A stretch of DNA of 64,000 bases from Sipunculus nudus (GCA_026874595.1 CM049312.1:74744429-74808428); one strand, 5' to 3'. Shown: positions 9,933-21,929, numbered from the stretch's first letter. The notes: generated by a model not told the origin, from the sequence alone. Numbers and translations are program-made.

Positions 9933-9936
9933 GTAC

Positions 9937-11529
9937 CTTTTAATGGATTATAGAGATGGTTGGTCTGTTTTTCATAACTGGTTGAATTGAGTGTGCTTCC
10001 GAGCAATTGATGGTCGCAGAAAATGTTTGCAAGTATGCATATACAAAAACGTCAAATGATATGCAGAAAATCTTTCAGTTGTGTCAAGATGCATGACAAG
10101 GGAGAACCTTATGAGATTCAAATTGATCGATAGATTCAGTCTTTATGCTGACCATGCATGAAATTAGTATGTAGATTAGTGTAAAATCAAATCTAGATAG
10201 TCAGGGTATTATGGACTAACTAATAATATAAGTGTCACAAACCCGTTCTTAAACTTTCCTTTCAATATTACCGCAGGTTCGCAGAAATCGATTTCATTGT
10301 TATCTTTATTGTTAAACTTCGCCTGTTTTAAGGGAAACCGTATACAATAAAGATAAAGCTTTGTTTATAGTCTGATATCACTGACGCTTTCAGTTTCATC
10401 CAGATGTAACAATTATAATTATGTATACTTTCATACGATTTTCCAAGTAGACATACACTCGAAAGTTTCATACATAGCGATATGTGGGTCCACTGTATAG
10501 TCCTGTTTCCCCGGAAACGGAGTCGTTGACCGATTGCGTCAGTGGTCACACACAGACGTTCTGTTAGATCAAAGAGAACCCCATTATCATATTATTAAAC
10601 TATCTACATAGGTCACCAAGTCAAAGCAAGAAAAACAAGAGGGTTCTTTGCTGGGGAACTCAGAGCTTCCACAATTATCCATTCCGTGCAACATTTTGAT
10701 GTCGGTCATAAAGTGTGCCCATAACCCATTAAATATGAACATCTGCCGGCCTGGTTTATGAGGTATCTGTTCGTCTGGAGTTGTAAGTGGGCTAAGGCAC
10801 GCCCGTCTGGTACCCAGCTGCAAAACCATTAATCGGTCGTTGTACATGTCCCTGCACGCCGGGAGCGTACCTATGAACCGTGAGAATGTCCTCGTAGTAC
10901 TTTCCTATCGTATTTCCATGTCATTATCAAACCGTGACTTCGCAAAAATTTCTAAACCACTCATAGGGGCTGCCATTTTGCGTGGAGACTAAAAATCGGA
11001 TGTCGAAAATCACATGTCGGAATTAAGGGTAAACCGCTAGTGTATGGAACAAATATTCGTGGACGAGTGTGTTTTTTCACAATGATTCCTAAAACTTACT
11101 AAACTGTCTGCATCCTGTGTTATTCCCTCTCTGTGGTACAGTTTGAATACTTTGTGCATTTAAATATAAGACTTAATATGTAAAGTGAGTCCCATATTCT
11201 TCACAGTCGCTTAAATCCCAATTTGTGGGTGTGAAAATATTGAGAAATGGACGAAACTGTGTACTATATGAGTATAAATGATCGTGTATTCTTCGTATAT
11301 ACGGAGGTGGCGTGTATCATAAAAACCGGTGCCTAAAACATAGATTTGTCCTACGCTTTACCGGCTTCTTCTACTGACCACTAAAATAAGGATTCAATCG
11401 ACTGTGTACACGTAAATGCCTCTACTGGCAAATCTGTATTTCATGATAACATTGTCTGCTTCAGTAGTCAAGGGGTAAGCTGAATTACATTTCTTCCATG
11501 TCTCAAGATTTTACATGTAAAAAACTCCT
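9937..11529. other. Intergenic, no supported gene
   Basis: Mixed AT-rich sequence flanking the LTR element. An 86-codon minus-strand frame at 10587-10847 begins with a real ATG and is moderately GC-rich, with ATGGTTTTGCAG resembling a splice acceptor near its start, but I recognise no domain. Nothing else stands out. Confidence 0.45.
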
Positions 11530-11997
11530 TTGATCTTGCTACCTTTGCGGGAAGGGTTGGAGCGTTTCTTCAGACGGGTCGTAATCTTAGGCGGGGGTTC
11601 TTTCCCAGGTTGCTTTCATTTCTCGCCTGCATATGCCCCATTTGTGACCTACCACGTACGAGGCCAGCAACTGTTGAACCATATAAACAGAGCGATGATG
11701 ATACAAGTATCCATATACTCCGGGATCGAGACATTGGCACGTGTTCAAAGAAACTCTCCCACAGATTTAGGAGGTGCTCTTGTAATGCTCGGAGTAAAGT
11801 TCCTAAGATTGCAAAATAACGAGGTTACTCTTTTGACCCAGAGCAACAGTTGGCTGCAACTTAATAATACCAGAGTAACGAGCCGTGTAAACATGGGGTA
11901 TCATCTCACCTTTGATAAAAGGTTGCTTCGTAGGCAAATTTTTTCAGAAATCAGGGCGTTTGGGCGATTTTTTTACCGGTTTAAACATTTTCGATAA
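11530..11997 (+). CDS. Open frames of unknown meaning, possible exon
   Basis: A 155-codon frame runs the whole length from a TTG codon, and a second frame at 11610-11819 is open across its middle. The shorter one has ICPICDLPRTRPATVEPYK at its start and RRCSCNARSKVPKIAK at its end, which looks more protein-like (Cys pairs, charged tail, TAA stop). A pyrimidine-rich run ending TTTCCCAG near 11600 could be an acceptor. No family is recognised and the two frames cannot both be real. The length is notable for AT-rich intergenic DNA but not decisive. Confidence 0.25.
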   Translation: MILLPLREGLERFFRRVVILGGGSFPGCFHFSPAYAPFVTYHVRGQQLLNHINRAMMIQVSIYSGIETLARVQRNSPTDLGGALVMLGVKFLRLQNNEVTLLTQSNSWLQLNNTRVTSRVNMGYHLTFDKRLLRRQIFSEIRAFGRFFYRFKHFR

Positions 11998-13145
11998 AAA
12001 AATCATATACGAACAGGGGACAGCATTTTTTTGCTAACCGGGTAATAGACTATCATAACCTGACGAAATTTTTATTATTTTATTTTCTTGATAGAAATGA
12101 CCGAACGGCTGGAGCTCAGTACTGGAAAATTTACAGAGAAAATCCAAATAATAATGTTTAATGCGGTACCTGAAAAACCTGGCAACCTGTTAACAAGTTA
12201 CTGAGAAAATTAAAGTTCCTCACATTTTAGAATTTTTATGTCGTTTGATATGGACTCAGCATTATTGTAAAAATCTCAGAATGCATGTTTAATTATTACT
12301 AAGATATTAGATGTTCATTATTTCACTAATGAATACTATTAGTTAAGTTCCAAATGGTATAGATGATAATAGATTGCATGCCCTACGCTTTCGAAAATAA
12401 TCGCTTGATACACTGATAAGATGAAAGATGACGCTGCGATTGACCCTTCTCGAAATAATGATAAATTCCTGAGACTTTTTTAAGAAATAACCCCATTTAC
12501 ATACATTTGACATCATATCAAGGCAAAGAACATGCATTTCCGAGGGGCGACCACAGAGGAGTTTAGTGTGTGGGTTTTAGTGCCATCACCGGTAATAATA
12601 TATATAATTACAACTAGGGTTGTCTATAAAGCTGCAATATGTGTAAGACTGATAACATCGCATGGGCAATAAACGCCATCGGTTACTCCCGGAAATATGC
12701 GGTATTATATGATATATATCTTTTATATAAAGCACGCTAACAGCCGCTTCTGGAGAGTTATGTAATTCTAAGAATTACAATTCCTCCTTTGCACCTGAGA
12801 GAAAAACAGGAGATATTGGCGATAGATAGGACAAATGAAAATCTATGAGAGCTTCGCTTATTGTATAGGTGTTACACGTAGTCCCACGGTGCAAGAGGAT
12901 TATTCTGTTTACTTAACACATTAACATCCGTTTTAGCACAGACGTGAACATATTTACACAGAAGGCGTCTGAGGTATCTGCATGACGTAGAACCAGGTCG
13001 CCATGGCAACAAAATAAACTAGCCGAAAAGACACCCTTTGCACTCTTCGCACTGAATTCTCTTAGTTGGCTTTAGAGATATACTAACACCTGTAAGGATT
13101 TTTACCCGGCCATTTTTTTAAACTTATTTGTTATTCATGGATTAA
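11998..13145. other. Intergenic with an X-box motif
   Basis: No supported gene. It holds the RFX-type site listed separately at 12997-13010. The rest is AT-rich and featureless to my reading. Confidence 0.5.
12997..13010. promoter_or_regulatory. RFX X-box-like site
   Basis: GTCGCCATGGCAAC fits the RFX consensus GTNRCC-N2-RGYAAC at every fixed position, and TGACGT (a CREB/ATF half site) lies about 10 bp upstream at 12983-12988. X-boxes drive ciliary genes in animals. No reading frame follows closely, so it may be a chance match or a distal element. Confidence 0.35.
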
Positions 13146-13430
13146 TCTATAAAGCCATCAGTTTTTAGTGACATACGTTTTACCGTGAGTTTCCAATCAT
13201 TCATGTTTTCGTTTGTAAAGCATTTGTCATACCAATTGTCAAGTATATTATATATGATAACGTGTGAAATTGCGCCTACAAAAAAAAACCTACAAAGCCA
13301 TCAGTTTCTAGTGACGTATGTTCTACGGTGAGTTACCATCCATTCATGTTTGCGTTTGTAAAGCATTTAGCATACCAGCTGTCAAATATATTATCAATAA
13401 TAACGTGTGAAATTACGTTTGTTCGCATTT
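13146..13430. repeat. 143 bp tandem duplication, two copies
   Basis: AAAGCCATCAG at 13151 recurs at 13294, and similarity continues through TTCGTTTGTAAAGCATTT, CATACCA and ATAACGTGTGAAATT in both units. The copies differ at perhaps 15 percent of positions, so the duplication is not recent. No coding content. Confidence 0.85.
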
Positions 13431-13699
13431 CCATGCAACAATTAAATTTGACCTTGTACTGGATCCAAAATGTCGTGAACATTAGGTTTCTCAGATTTTA
13501 TATTGCTAGGAGAGTACATGTCTGGCTTTCTCCTATACTCGGAACGTCGAGCTTGCCTTCTGGCAAACCGTTTATTTGATACTGACCACCCAATGAAACG
13601 GGTTACACTCGCTTTGTACACGATGGTATCATAGTAGTTTCTCTTTTTATAAACATACCGGTCTAGTATATAATTGTTCCTTTGTCCTATTGTTGCCCC

Positions 13700-14201
13700 C
13701 TGTGTTTGTGTGTGTGTGTGTGTTTTTTTTGGGGGGGGGGGGGGGTTATTGCATAGTCCAAAGAAATAACCAATTTTCACTTCACTTTTCAACGGGATGG
13801 ACAAATATGAATGCCCTATTATATTTTGCGGGGTTAGTGTGATTGCGGAGGAGTACGCTCTTTAAGTGCCCTCTGGGGGGCCTGTGAAACTCAATAATAA
13901 TGGAAGCGTTCAATTCTGAAACTTTATTTTGATTGTTTATTTTAGAAATAAATGATAGAAACATGTCTTGTTGGTGGCATAGCCTAGTGAATACGGATGA
14001 AGTTAACCCTACGTCGATCTGTTATTTTTAAGCCTTATGTTTTACAAATTTGTATGTTAATGAATTGAACAAGGAGTAATCCTGAAGTCATAACATGTCG
14101 TTTAGCTATTGGTCCGTATTTCACAGGTTCAATCGAAAGTCCCCCCATGTGCTTGTAACCCCCCCCCCCCCAAAAAAAAAAAAAAACACACACACACACA
14201 C
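13700..14201. repeat. Inverted pair of compound (TG)n(T)n(G)n tracts
   Basis: 13700-13746 reads TG repeats, then eight T, then about sixteen G. At 14157-14201 the reverse complement order occurs: about thirteen C, fifteen A, then CA repeats. Both are followed on the G/C side by GTTA/TAAC. The spacer is about 410 bp. The long Pro/Lys/Thr-His reading frames here are translations of these tracts, not proteins. Confidence 0.75.
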
Positions 14202-14251
14202 TTCAGCTTTGTACACCGACTCTACTTCAGCTTTGTACAACCGACTCTACG
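14202..14251. repeat. 24-25 bp tandem duplication
   Basis: CTTCAGCTTTGTACACCGAC and CTTCAGCTTTGTACAACCGAC lie side by side, each ending TCTA, immediately after the CA tract. Confidence 0.8.
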
Positions 14252-17200
14252 CGATAGAGGTTGCGTTTTTAAGACAAAACACGCGATTAGCACGCATTTT
14301 CAGGAGTGTCAGCCTTCATTTATGTTTCCATGCACTTCCCCGCAATTCCACGTGCGAACTATCGCGAGATTTGGCGCGAAACGACCGAAAATTGCGGAAT
14401 TCCTTGTGGCCCTTTAATTCCTGTAACCTGCTGGGGTTTTTTTTGTGTGTTTCCTCACGTTCCTTTGCGTTTCAATGTGTCATTGGGCGTTTGTCGCGTA
14501 TTCGTGGCATTAAACTGCGAAGTGTTGAAACATTTTGAAATATGTACAAAACACAACGCGTCTCTGTTCACGTTCGTGTGCGTTTGCTGCGTTCTCATGC
14601 GCTAACGTGCGTCTTTTATGCGTTGTCATACGAATCATTCAGCGTTTTAGACCATTTGACAAGCCGAGCAATAACGTGGTCACAACGCGAGGAAAACGCT
14701 GAAGAGTGATGACCGCTTTTGTCTGTGCCCGAGTTGTCTATGGCTGAGAGAGTCTGTGGCCTAGACTGTGCCCGAAATTTAACCGGACACCTTCTACTCA
14801 GCCATCCAACATCTTCACCACTAAGACCTATCCCAAGGACTGAAACTCACTGTTGTCTACCAGTCTAAAACAAGATGAAGATAAGACATGAGTAAAACAT
14901 ATAAAACACGCCAAGACATGTTTATATAGCAAGCATGGCTGAATTACGCGTGTTTCAGGGGGAGCTATATATGTTGGTCTTAAATCAGGAGGGCCTGGCC
15001 TCAAGTTCCGGCGTCGAGTAATTTTTCAATCATCCTTAGGGTCGTATTCGGTTCGGAAATGCCACTGTTACTGGTCGTGGAGGTCGTACAACACCCAATA
15101 GCACCTGACTTGACTCTAAGGACATTAATATATACGATATAAATATACATTTTATCTTGTCACAAATCTACAAGGGGCCTAAGGGCAATATATACATGAA
15201 TAAACAACTAAAGGTCACCGACAAGGGTAGAAGTATATAGAATAATTCGGATATCTACGGTAATACCGGGAGTCATTTTACATTATGTATGGTATCAATT
15301 CGAATTATTTACCCGTCATTCTTTTCTACCTGACTTTCTTTTTGGAAAATAAGGAAAGGATGAAAATACGAACATGTGAATTCGTTTTCGATATTAACCA
15401 AATCCCATTATTGTGTCGTGAGAAGGAATATACTGAGCAAAATAGGAGCATATATGACAGTTCAGTTTTTGGGTTATTATCACGCCTAGCATTTATAAGT
15501 AGACGGCTTCAGTAACATGAGAACTGTTTACTCATTTGAACATTCCAGGATATATTTTAAGGAAATTCTAGAACCACACAAAATTACAATGCAAAATTTC
15601 CAGCATAAGATGCGGCTTATAGTGCATATCTTTAAAGTGGCTGAAGGGCAAATATGATCACAGACAGGAGACTTTTAATTTTAGTGACGTTAACAAACTA
15701 TATATATATTTTAGAACTGCACAAATCCAGAATAACAACTGCATATTCCCATTTACATCCGATTCTTACCGTTTACACTATTAAGTATAATAATAGGCAT
15801 TGATCCGAAGATAAAACATAATGAAGAGAGATATTCCATTATTATATAATTGGGGAGAGAAAATGGGTTTACTGGCACAGGAATCGGACCTAAGTTTGAA
15901 CTTTAAGTTTACATTGATACATCCAATATTTTAATAGGCCTTTTCCAACATCTAAAGTCTTTTAACTTAATATAACCCCTTGAACTTTTGATAAAAATAG
16001 GCAAGGAAACGCTGATCTCCCGGTACACGGGCTGTTCATTTTGTTTATATCCACATGTTTATAACATATGGGGGCACCAAAATACTCAAAAAACATTTAA
16101 CGAGGACATCTAGCGGCTAGTCAGATGAATAAGATTTTGCGAATGGCGTTTTGCAACTGGTGACCTTTAAACTGCTGCAAATATGCAACCAACCACCTAC
16201 ATTTGCATGGTTTTTCTGTTGTCCGTGTTTATTAACACATGTAGATATACAAGCTCATGCATCTGTCACAGAGGCTTTTATATAAACAATTCTCAACAGG
16301 CGTTTCTGCTTAATATGTAAGCAGAGTTCACTTATATTAAATGAATAAGGAATGAACAGCTTGCTTTAAGAAGAGCCGAAACCTGCATCTTTGCAGAAAT
16401 GTCTTTGCACAAATTTTAGTCAAGTTACAGAGTCTACGGCAACGTTTCTAACTTATTCACGCAAAAGATATAAATCAACGAAACATTCAAAAGTATGAAT
16501 TTGCGCACCTAGTCCAGCATGGCAAAGCATTCCATAACATCTTATCCAGTTTTTATTAGTCTTACATTTGGTTAACGGATAGAGATAATAATTTTTTAGG
16601 CAGTTATACACGCAATGCCAGTATACTGATTGTAAGAACCATAACGTAATGCAAGTTCTGTAATCGCCGAGCGATTGCAGGAAAATTCCTCCCGTCGCCA
16701 GCAAATTCAGCGCTAATAGGCAAAGTATCTGACAACATTAGTGTTACCTTAATGATCTAGCTTAAAAAGGACCTGAAGAATGAGGGAGAAATCTGGGAAA
16801 TCTGGGCGAAGTAAACCCCCTTTATTAATACGAATCCAAATATAAATATGGAAAAAAATAAACTTATCAACCCCTATAAGACTGCCCTCCGTACCGGAGG
16901 TGGCTTACGTAGACATATATAAGGGTATGTTATTACGCTTGCTATTCCCTCCACTTTCAATCGTGTGTACTCCTTATTTAAGTCCGGTATTCGTCGTCGA
17001 TGAATACAATAAATAAACTTTGATTTTTTTATCATAGGCCACTTTTACGATTCCAATTATTTCACAATGATATCCTGTATCATACGTGTCATATGAATAT
17101 ATATACAGTATTTCAATCCAGGCAAAACGTCTTAAATATTCATAAGCTTTCTATGATTTCAGATGTTATTTTTCCTCTTTTTAGTTTTTTTTGTGTGGAG

Positions 17201-17418
17201 GTCATCGCCTCAGTTTTTTAATGCTAACTTAATTACGTATATGTACATCTGCAGAACTCCAATCCGGTTTTAGACTACGTGACGGGGCAGTATTACACGC
17301 TTCCTCTCATTTCATATCCTGGCGTCAACCAGGCCCCATGACTAATGCACCCGCGGGCCCTGAATGCGTAATCGTCCCCATTGATGGGTCATACCACCGG
17401 GAAACCCCCGAAAGGCGC
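14252..17418. other. Intergenic, no gene seen
   Basis: AT-rich with no frame showing family motifs. 14280-14430 is a GC-richer patch with repeated TTCGCG/GCGCGAAA-like words resembling the decayed TTCGCGA repeats seen at 35.8 kb and 57.3 kb. 17330-17418 may be part of the SINE that follows. Confidence 0.45.
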
Positions 17419-17592
17419 ACTCGTTTGTGAGTGAAACGCGGCCGTTTGGCACGGCCTTCACATTAAGCCTACAGAGCGCTAACCCTGGGTATGGACCGAC
17501 CGTGAATAAAAATCTCACCGCCTCGGCTGAGATTCGAACTCAAGATCTCCCGGCTTTGAGTCCAGTGCTCCACCCCTGAGCCACAGAATCCT
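17419..17592 (-). mobile_element. tRNA-derived SINE, copy 1
   Basis: On the minus strand the 5' end reads GGATTCTGTGGCTCAGGGG, an A-box-like segment. GAGTTCGAATCTC follows about 35 nt later, a near-consensus B box. These are the internal pol III promoter elements of a tRNA, and the arm sequences fold roughly as a tRNA with a CTCAAAG-type anticodon loop. Downstream is a non-tRNA body (CACGGTCGGTCCAT and onward) shared with 53856-54003. No true tRNA gene is likely because the acceptor stem does not close. The body may extend left to about 17270. Confidence 0.75.
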
Positions 17593-18430
17593 TCCTTGTG
17601 ATTTTCCTTGCAGAAAGGCTGCGTTACATTCCTATTACAGCTTTTTATTGCATATAAATTAAGAATACGTTTCCCCATGCCATGTCTGACTTGTTATTGA
17701 CATTATACACAATAAAATAAATAAATGTTAAAGTTGTATGGTACTAGATACATATCTGTCTTGGATTTTTTATACTTTTTATATATATACATGTTTTGGG
17801 AAACATTCTATGTATATATCCATCGGAGATGAAACAGAAACGTTCCCGTCATGTATTGATGTATGTATAGTTTAAAACATTGCTGCCGTAAACCAAGCTC
17901 TGGAAAGCCTTAGGGCGAGACCTATGTCGCGCCGTTGGTGCTTTAGTAATATGAACAAAGCTATTTGGAATTATAAACGAGCGACACCAATGAGAAAGGA
18001 CCGGATTATAACGATCTTTTTATGAAAGTTGCTGGTGCGTACGACTGAAAATCCGTATATTATGCCACCCTTCCTCCAGAGGTTGTTTCTATTTAAATCC
18101 GCTACCAGTTAGGGGTTTCGGGGACTACTTAAATCTTTTGTCAAACTTGAAAATCAACATTTGTCACGAAAGCCATCTATCTACATTGCACATACGTGTG
18201 CTTAGGAAATTTTATTTATTTCACTAAGTCTTTATCACAAAGACTTTAATGTGCATTGACTTTCCTTGACACAAAGCAAATCCAACGTATATTAATGGCC
18301 CCCTGCCCCCCTCCCCCCCCCCCCCACTTCAGCCCCTGGCACAGGATCTGATAATGAACAATATTATAGCCTGCAATACGGACCGACTTTTGAGACTGAG
18401 CGTTAGACATTATACATCGAAAGTCAGAAC
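17593..18430. other. Intergenic, no gene seen
   Basis: AT-rich. It contains a C-rich tract at about 18301-18325 followed by CTTCAGCCCC, resembling the edge of the GGATCCGCC-type elements seen elsewhere. Confidence 0.5.
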
Positions 18431-18468
18431 GCTTTGGGGTTTAACCTTGAAGTAAATCCTTCATCTAT

Positions 18469-18731
18469 TCACTGGAAGAATAAAACAACACAGGCCTCAT
18501 GTCGGTTTTCAAACCTCTTAAGTGCGCGATGGTGGTTTGCCCGAGAGAGACGCACGCGTTCACCTTGGACATGGTGGCACGTTCCACCGGTCTGGCAAGC
18601 GCCGCACCAGAAGTAGCAGTTACCTGGACCGGAAGTGCCAAAAGTGATAGTAAACATGTCGCCCGCGTTGGTTTCTTTGTGGCTACGTGATAGTTCCCGT
18701 ATTTCCGCAGCTTAAAATATTGTGAATACAT
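18469..18731 (-). CDS. Candidate exon(s), Cys-rich, unknown product
   Basis: A GC-rich island (roughly 50-55 percent) in AT-rich surroundings. One minus-strand frame encodes NCYFWCGACQTGGTCHHVQ; CQTGGTC resembles the CxNGGTC core of EGF-like modules, but only four cysteines are visible. Another minus frame covers 18465-18731, and a plus-strand frame at 18499-18690 starts with ATG, so strand and frame are unsettled. Possible splice sites on the minus strand are GTCCAG before GTAACTGC and CCAAG before GTGAAC. Base composition is the best evidence that something here is or was coding. Confidence 0.25.
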
Positions 18732-18734
18732 AAG

Positions 18735-19263
18735 GGAAATTTAGTATTGAACGCAGTCATCTTATTGGAATGCTCGGGTATTCGGTACTGGTCCTATAAC
18801 ATTATTCATGTATATATTTTTTAATAGGACTTTAACAATATTGATTGTGGAAGTTTGACTCGGATTCTGACTTGAAGAAGGTAGACTTAGACTCGAACCT
18901 CACCGACTCGGACTTCGATTTGGACTTGTATGACCTGAACTAGGACTTGCAATCGGACTCCGATATGTGACACGACAACATCACGGACAAGACTGTTCGA
19001 GCAGGCCGTCTTCACTAAGAATGATTTACAGGAGCTACATTGTTAAATGAACACCGGGCCAATCCAGGTGTGAATCTGAGCCAGCCAGCAACTGTTCTAA
19101 TCACCCTGTTCCTTCAGACCCGTAATAACCGGACGGACAGTGTACATGGGCGTATACATTAGTGAATGCGTCCATCGTTTGTGCTGAACTATCTTTATTT
19201 GGCGATTGCCAGAAACAGAAGTTTCTCTCACGAATAGATTTATTAAAAGTTGTATTGATTTTT
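18735..19263. other. Intergenic with hexamer-based repeat
   Basis: No gene. 18855-18965 is made of degenerate GACTCGGACTTG-like words (GACTCGGATTCTGACTTG, GACTCGGACTTCGATTTGG) also found at 51.05-51.17 and 51.40-51.50 kb. Confidence 0.6.
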
Positions 19264-19321
19264 CAGTGGCGGATCCAGAGGGGTAGCTTTGGGGGCTGAA
19301 GCCCCCCCCCCCCCCCCCCCC
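19264..19321 (+). mobile_element. End fragment of GGCGGATCCAG-type element
   Basis: CAGTGGCGGATCCAGAGGGG opens the fragment and it runs through GGGGGCTGAAG into about 20 C. Related ends occur at 21887-21929 and 43153-43347. CAGKGGCGGATCCAG termini are, to my knowledge, typical of hAT-related MITEs in many animals. The other end is not evident here. Confidence 0.55.
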
Positions 19322-19609
19322 AGACTGAAACATTGTTATAATTTGTTATCAGAGAAGATTTTCTTTACATTATTTCCAGTTACAGTCATTCAAATATCAC
19401 CCTTTCAACTGAAAAACAATAGTTGAAAACCCTAGGAATCGTAAGGAGAAACGCATGTCGACACCAGTATCAGGCATCTTTTTTATTCCCCCGCCGTTAG
19501 GAAAGAGGACTACTAAAATGATCCGCGTCTGTCAGTCCTTCAATCCGTTCGTCCGTCCCGCATCATCACTGATGCCTCACTTTCATAGTTAAACATATGG
19601 CCGGGGATA

Positions 19610-20286
19610 CGCTCTTTACACAGCGCTTTAACTATAGGCCTATTTCCTATATGGTAAGCGCTGTTTGTTATGACCTCGTATCCTGAATTGCTACACCAGA
19701 GGGGAGCACTGTATTTTTGTCCAATCAGATAAGACCTTGTGCTGGAAGACACGGCCAAGCGAGGAATACACGGAGCCAATCATGTTCATTTCGTTTTGAG
19801 TGACAGCTCATCGCCCCGGTAACCGTATGAACAGGCCACAGGCTCAGAAAGAATTGCATCAGACGTGGTTTACTTAGGGCCTTGGGCACATGGGATGCCC
19901 GGTCGGTGAGCTGTAATTCAAACGAAACGTGACAACAAAGGCTGCGTGCACACCTCGCTGGCTGGTTTCAGTTCTGCGGACACCAGACACATGGCTACGG
20001 TAACACAGTCATACTGTCAGATTCGAATCGGTTGATGATGCGAGAATGCAAAGAGAGCAGTTAAAATTCGAACGTAAACTTGTCTTCAAACGGCGCTTGA
20101 AGCGTAGCTATGGGCGGAGCCAGGATGCCTGTCGCATGTTTGTTTATTGGCATCTGGTTGGCGTTTTGTTCAGTGGACAACGAACCGCCATCTGGTGTCT
20201 AAATATATCATAAACGGTCAAAGCTGGCAGCGTGAAAATCAGTTGCTTCTTTAGAAGCGCAAGATTTCCGCTGCCTCGGGAGCGTA
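19610..20286 (+). mobile_element. Hairpin MITE-like element, copy A (interrupted)
   Basis: Shares with 48478-48949 the start CGCTCTTTACACAGCGC, the core GTAAGCGCTGTTTGTTATG, GAGTGACAGCTCATCGCCCC, and the 3' end GCTTCTTTAGAAGCGC...CGCTGCCTCGGGAGCGTA. About 240 bp (roughly 19873-20108) is absent from the other copy. The ends TACGCTC and GAGCGTA are inverted. The 3' part folds as GGCAGCG...CGCTGCC enclosing GCTTCT-TT-AGAAGC, with one bulged base here. No target duplication is evident at this copy. Confidence 0.7.
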
Positions 20287-21770
20287 TCAACCGTGACTCC
20301 CTCAAGCATCTCTCATGTGATATGCCAGCTGTCCTTGGGCTTGGACATCTTGCTTGTGAACATGAATAAGCGTTAAAATAAAAAGCAAGCCTTATTCACC
20401 CGTTTTTATCCTAGGAATAAAGTAATGCATTTTAAATTTCAGACGTATATATCAAAGAGATCTGACGTTTGAACGCATTAAAGCAAAAATTAAAGACTAA
20501 TGAAGCAACTGCACACGTGGAAAAGTAGTTCAAGCTATACCAGTTATTCAAAATAAACGCTGGTGAGTAATGCCTTAAATAAGTAGTTAGAAAATAATAT
20601 TCAATCATGAGTTATTCGTTTGCCTTTTTCAATGATGTTTAATGCAACTAAAACTGTTTATATGTAAAGTTGTGTCTTTATTTTATGACTGATTAATTAT
20701 TTGAGATTAAATAATGAACAAAATGTTTACATCGTTGGGCACTTGTGCTCACACATCATGTTCATCTCTATACGATACCTTAAAAAAGAGATTATTAATA
20801 CATGTATACCCGAGACTTATTTTTATTTGTTAATCGGTTGATAGGAAAAATTAATGTCCAGATCATTTATCCTTTACTATGAATTCCCCATTCATACTGC
20901 TTGCTCCAGTGAAGTTTTTATTTGCTTTTTTTTTATTTGAGTTAAATATTCCTCTACGAACGAGGTTTTCATGTAATAATCGACGTTGGTTGATTCGTCT
21001 GTTAGCAGGTGTACTCAAAAGTTATAGACGGACTTATGAGGAGAGCCAGAAAAAAAAATCAATGTTTACCTGGATCACAATAATATCTTACAAATATATT
21101 TATAAAAAGACCGTCTTTATTTTTGGTTTTAGGGGAACCTTTAATTGGATATATAACTTTCTGAAAGGGGCGAGCAGACCGGTTATGCAAAATCGAGTTG
21201 GTTAACTTGCCCCACATTTCTCTTGAATTTATACAATTCTCGCTATAAACTGTAAATTCACAAAATATAAAATACACATAATATGAATTGTCTGACTTTA
21301 AAGTCTGCATTTACGTTTAGTCTCAACTTCGTTAATGAGTTTCCAGTTGTAAACTATGTCTCCGGATAATATTATGTTGCACATCTGTTCCCATTTACTC
21401 GAATTTCACAATTTACAAATTGTCAGATCGTATATGAAATGGGAAAATGCAAAAGATATATTTTGATATCTATAGCCTAGGAGTTATGTTTTGTTAGTTT
21501 CCAGTCTGCAACTTATTTAATGTTAGACCGAAACTACGACTACATGTTTACAAGAGACTGAATGTGGCACTGGCCATTCGGTACCTCTTTCTCTCATCCA
21601 TCAATAACAATTGATTTTTTAAAAATAACCATTCTGAAGTTTATGAACAGAAAAGGGGCAGTTTTTCGTTTGTAAAACGGCAAAGAATTCAGTTTTTTTC
21701 ATAGGTACAAAGTGACTTAAATTCAAATAAAGTATCCAACGATTGACCGATTATAACCTTTTGAAATATA

Positions 21771-21826
<56 letters not shown>
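21771..21826. repeat. (TA)n microsatellite
   Basis: About 55 bp of uninterrupted alternating TA. Confidence 0.95.
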
Positions 21827-21828
<2 letters not shown>

Positions 21829-21886
21829 ATAAATGTCTATGGCAAGTACCTGCGCCAATACATATATTATGCAAAGTATCTACTAG

Positions 21887-21929
21887 CCCCCCCCCCCCCC
21901 CCACTTGCAAAATCCTGGATCCGCCCCTG
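21887..21929 (-). mobile_element. End fragment of GGCGGATCCAG-type element
   Basis: On the minus strand this reads CAGGGGCGGATCCAGGATTT then TGCAAGTG and about 16 G. It is the same terminus as the complete small element at 43153-43347. Confidence 0.6.

Noticed and set aside
9645-10006. Several 60-80 codon frames across the right LTR on both strands
   Set aside because: They lie within LTR sequence, overlap each other on both strands, and have no match to any Env or accessory protein type I know.
13442-14605. Long frames with poly-Pro, poly-Lys and Thr-His repeats
   Set aside because: They translate the compound C/A/CA tracts in several frames at once; the flanking parts have no protein-like features.
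17522-17592. A functional tRNA gene
   Set aside because: A and B boxes are present, but the acceptor stem does not pair and the same sequence with an extra body recurs at 53.9 kb, so it is a SINE.
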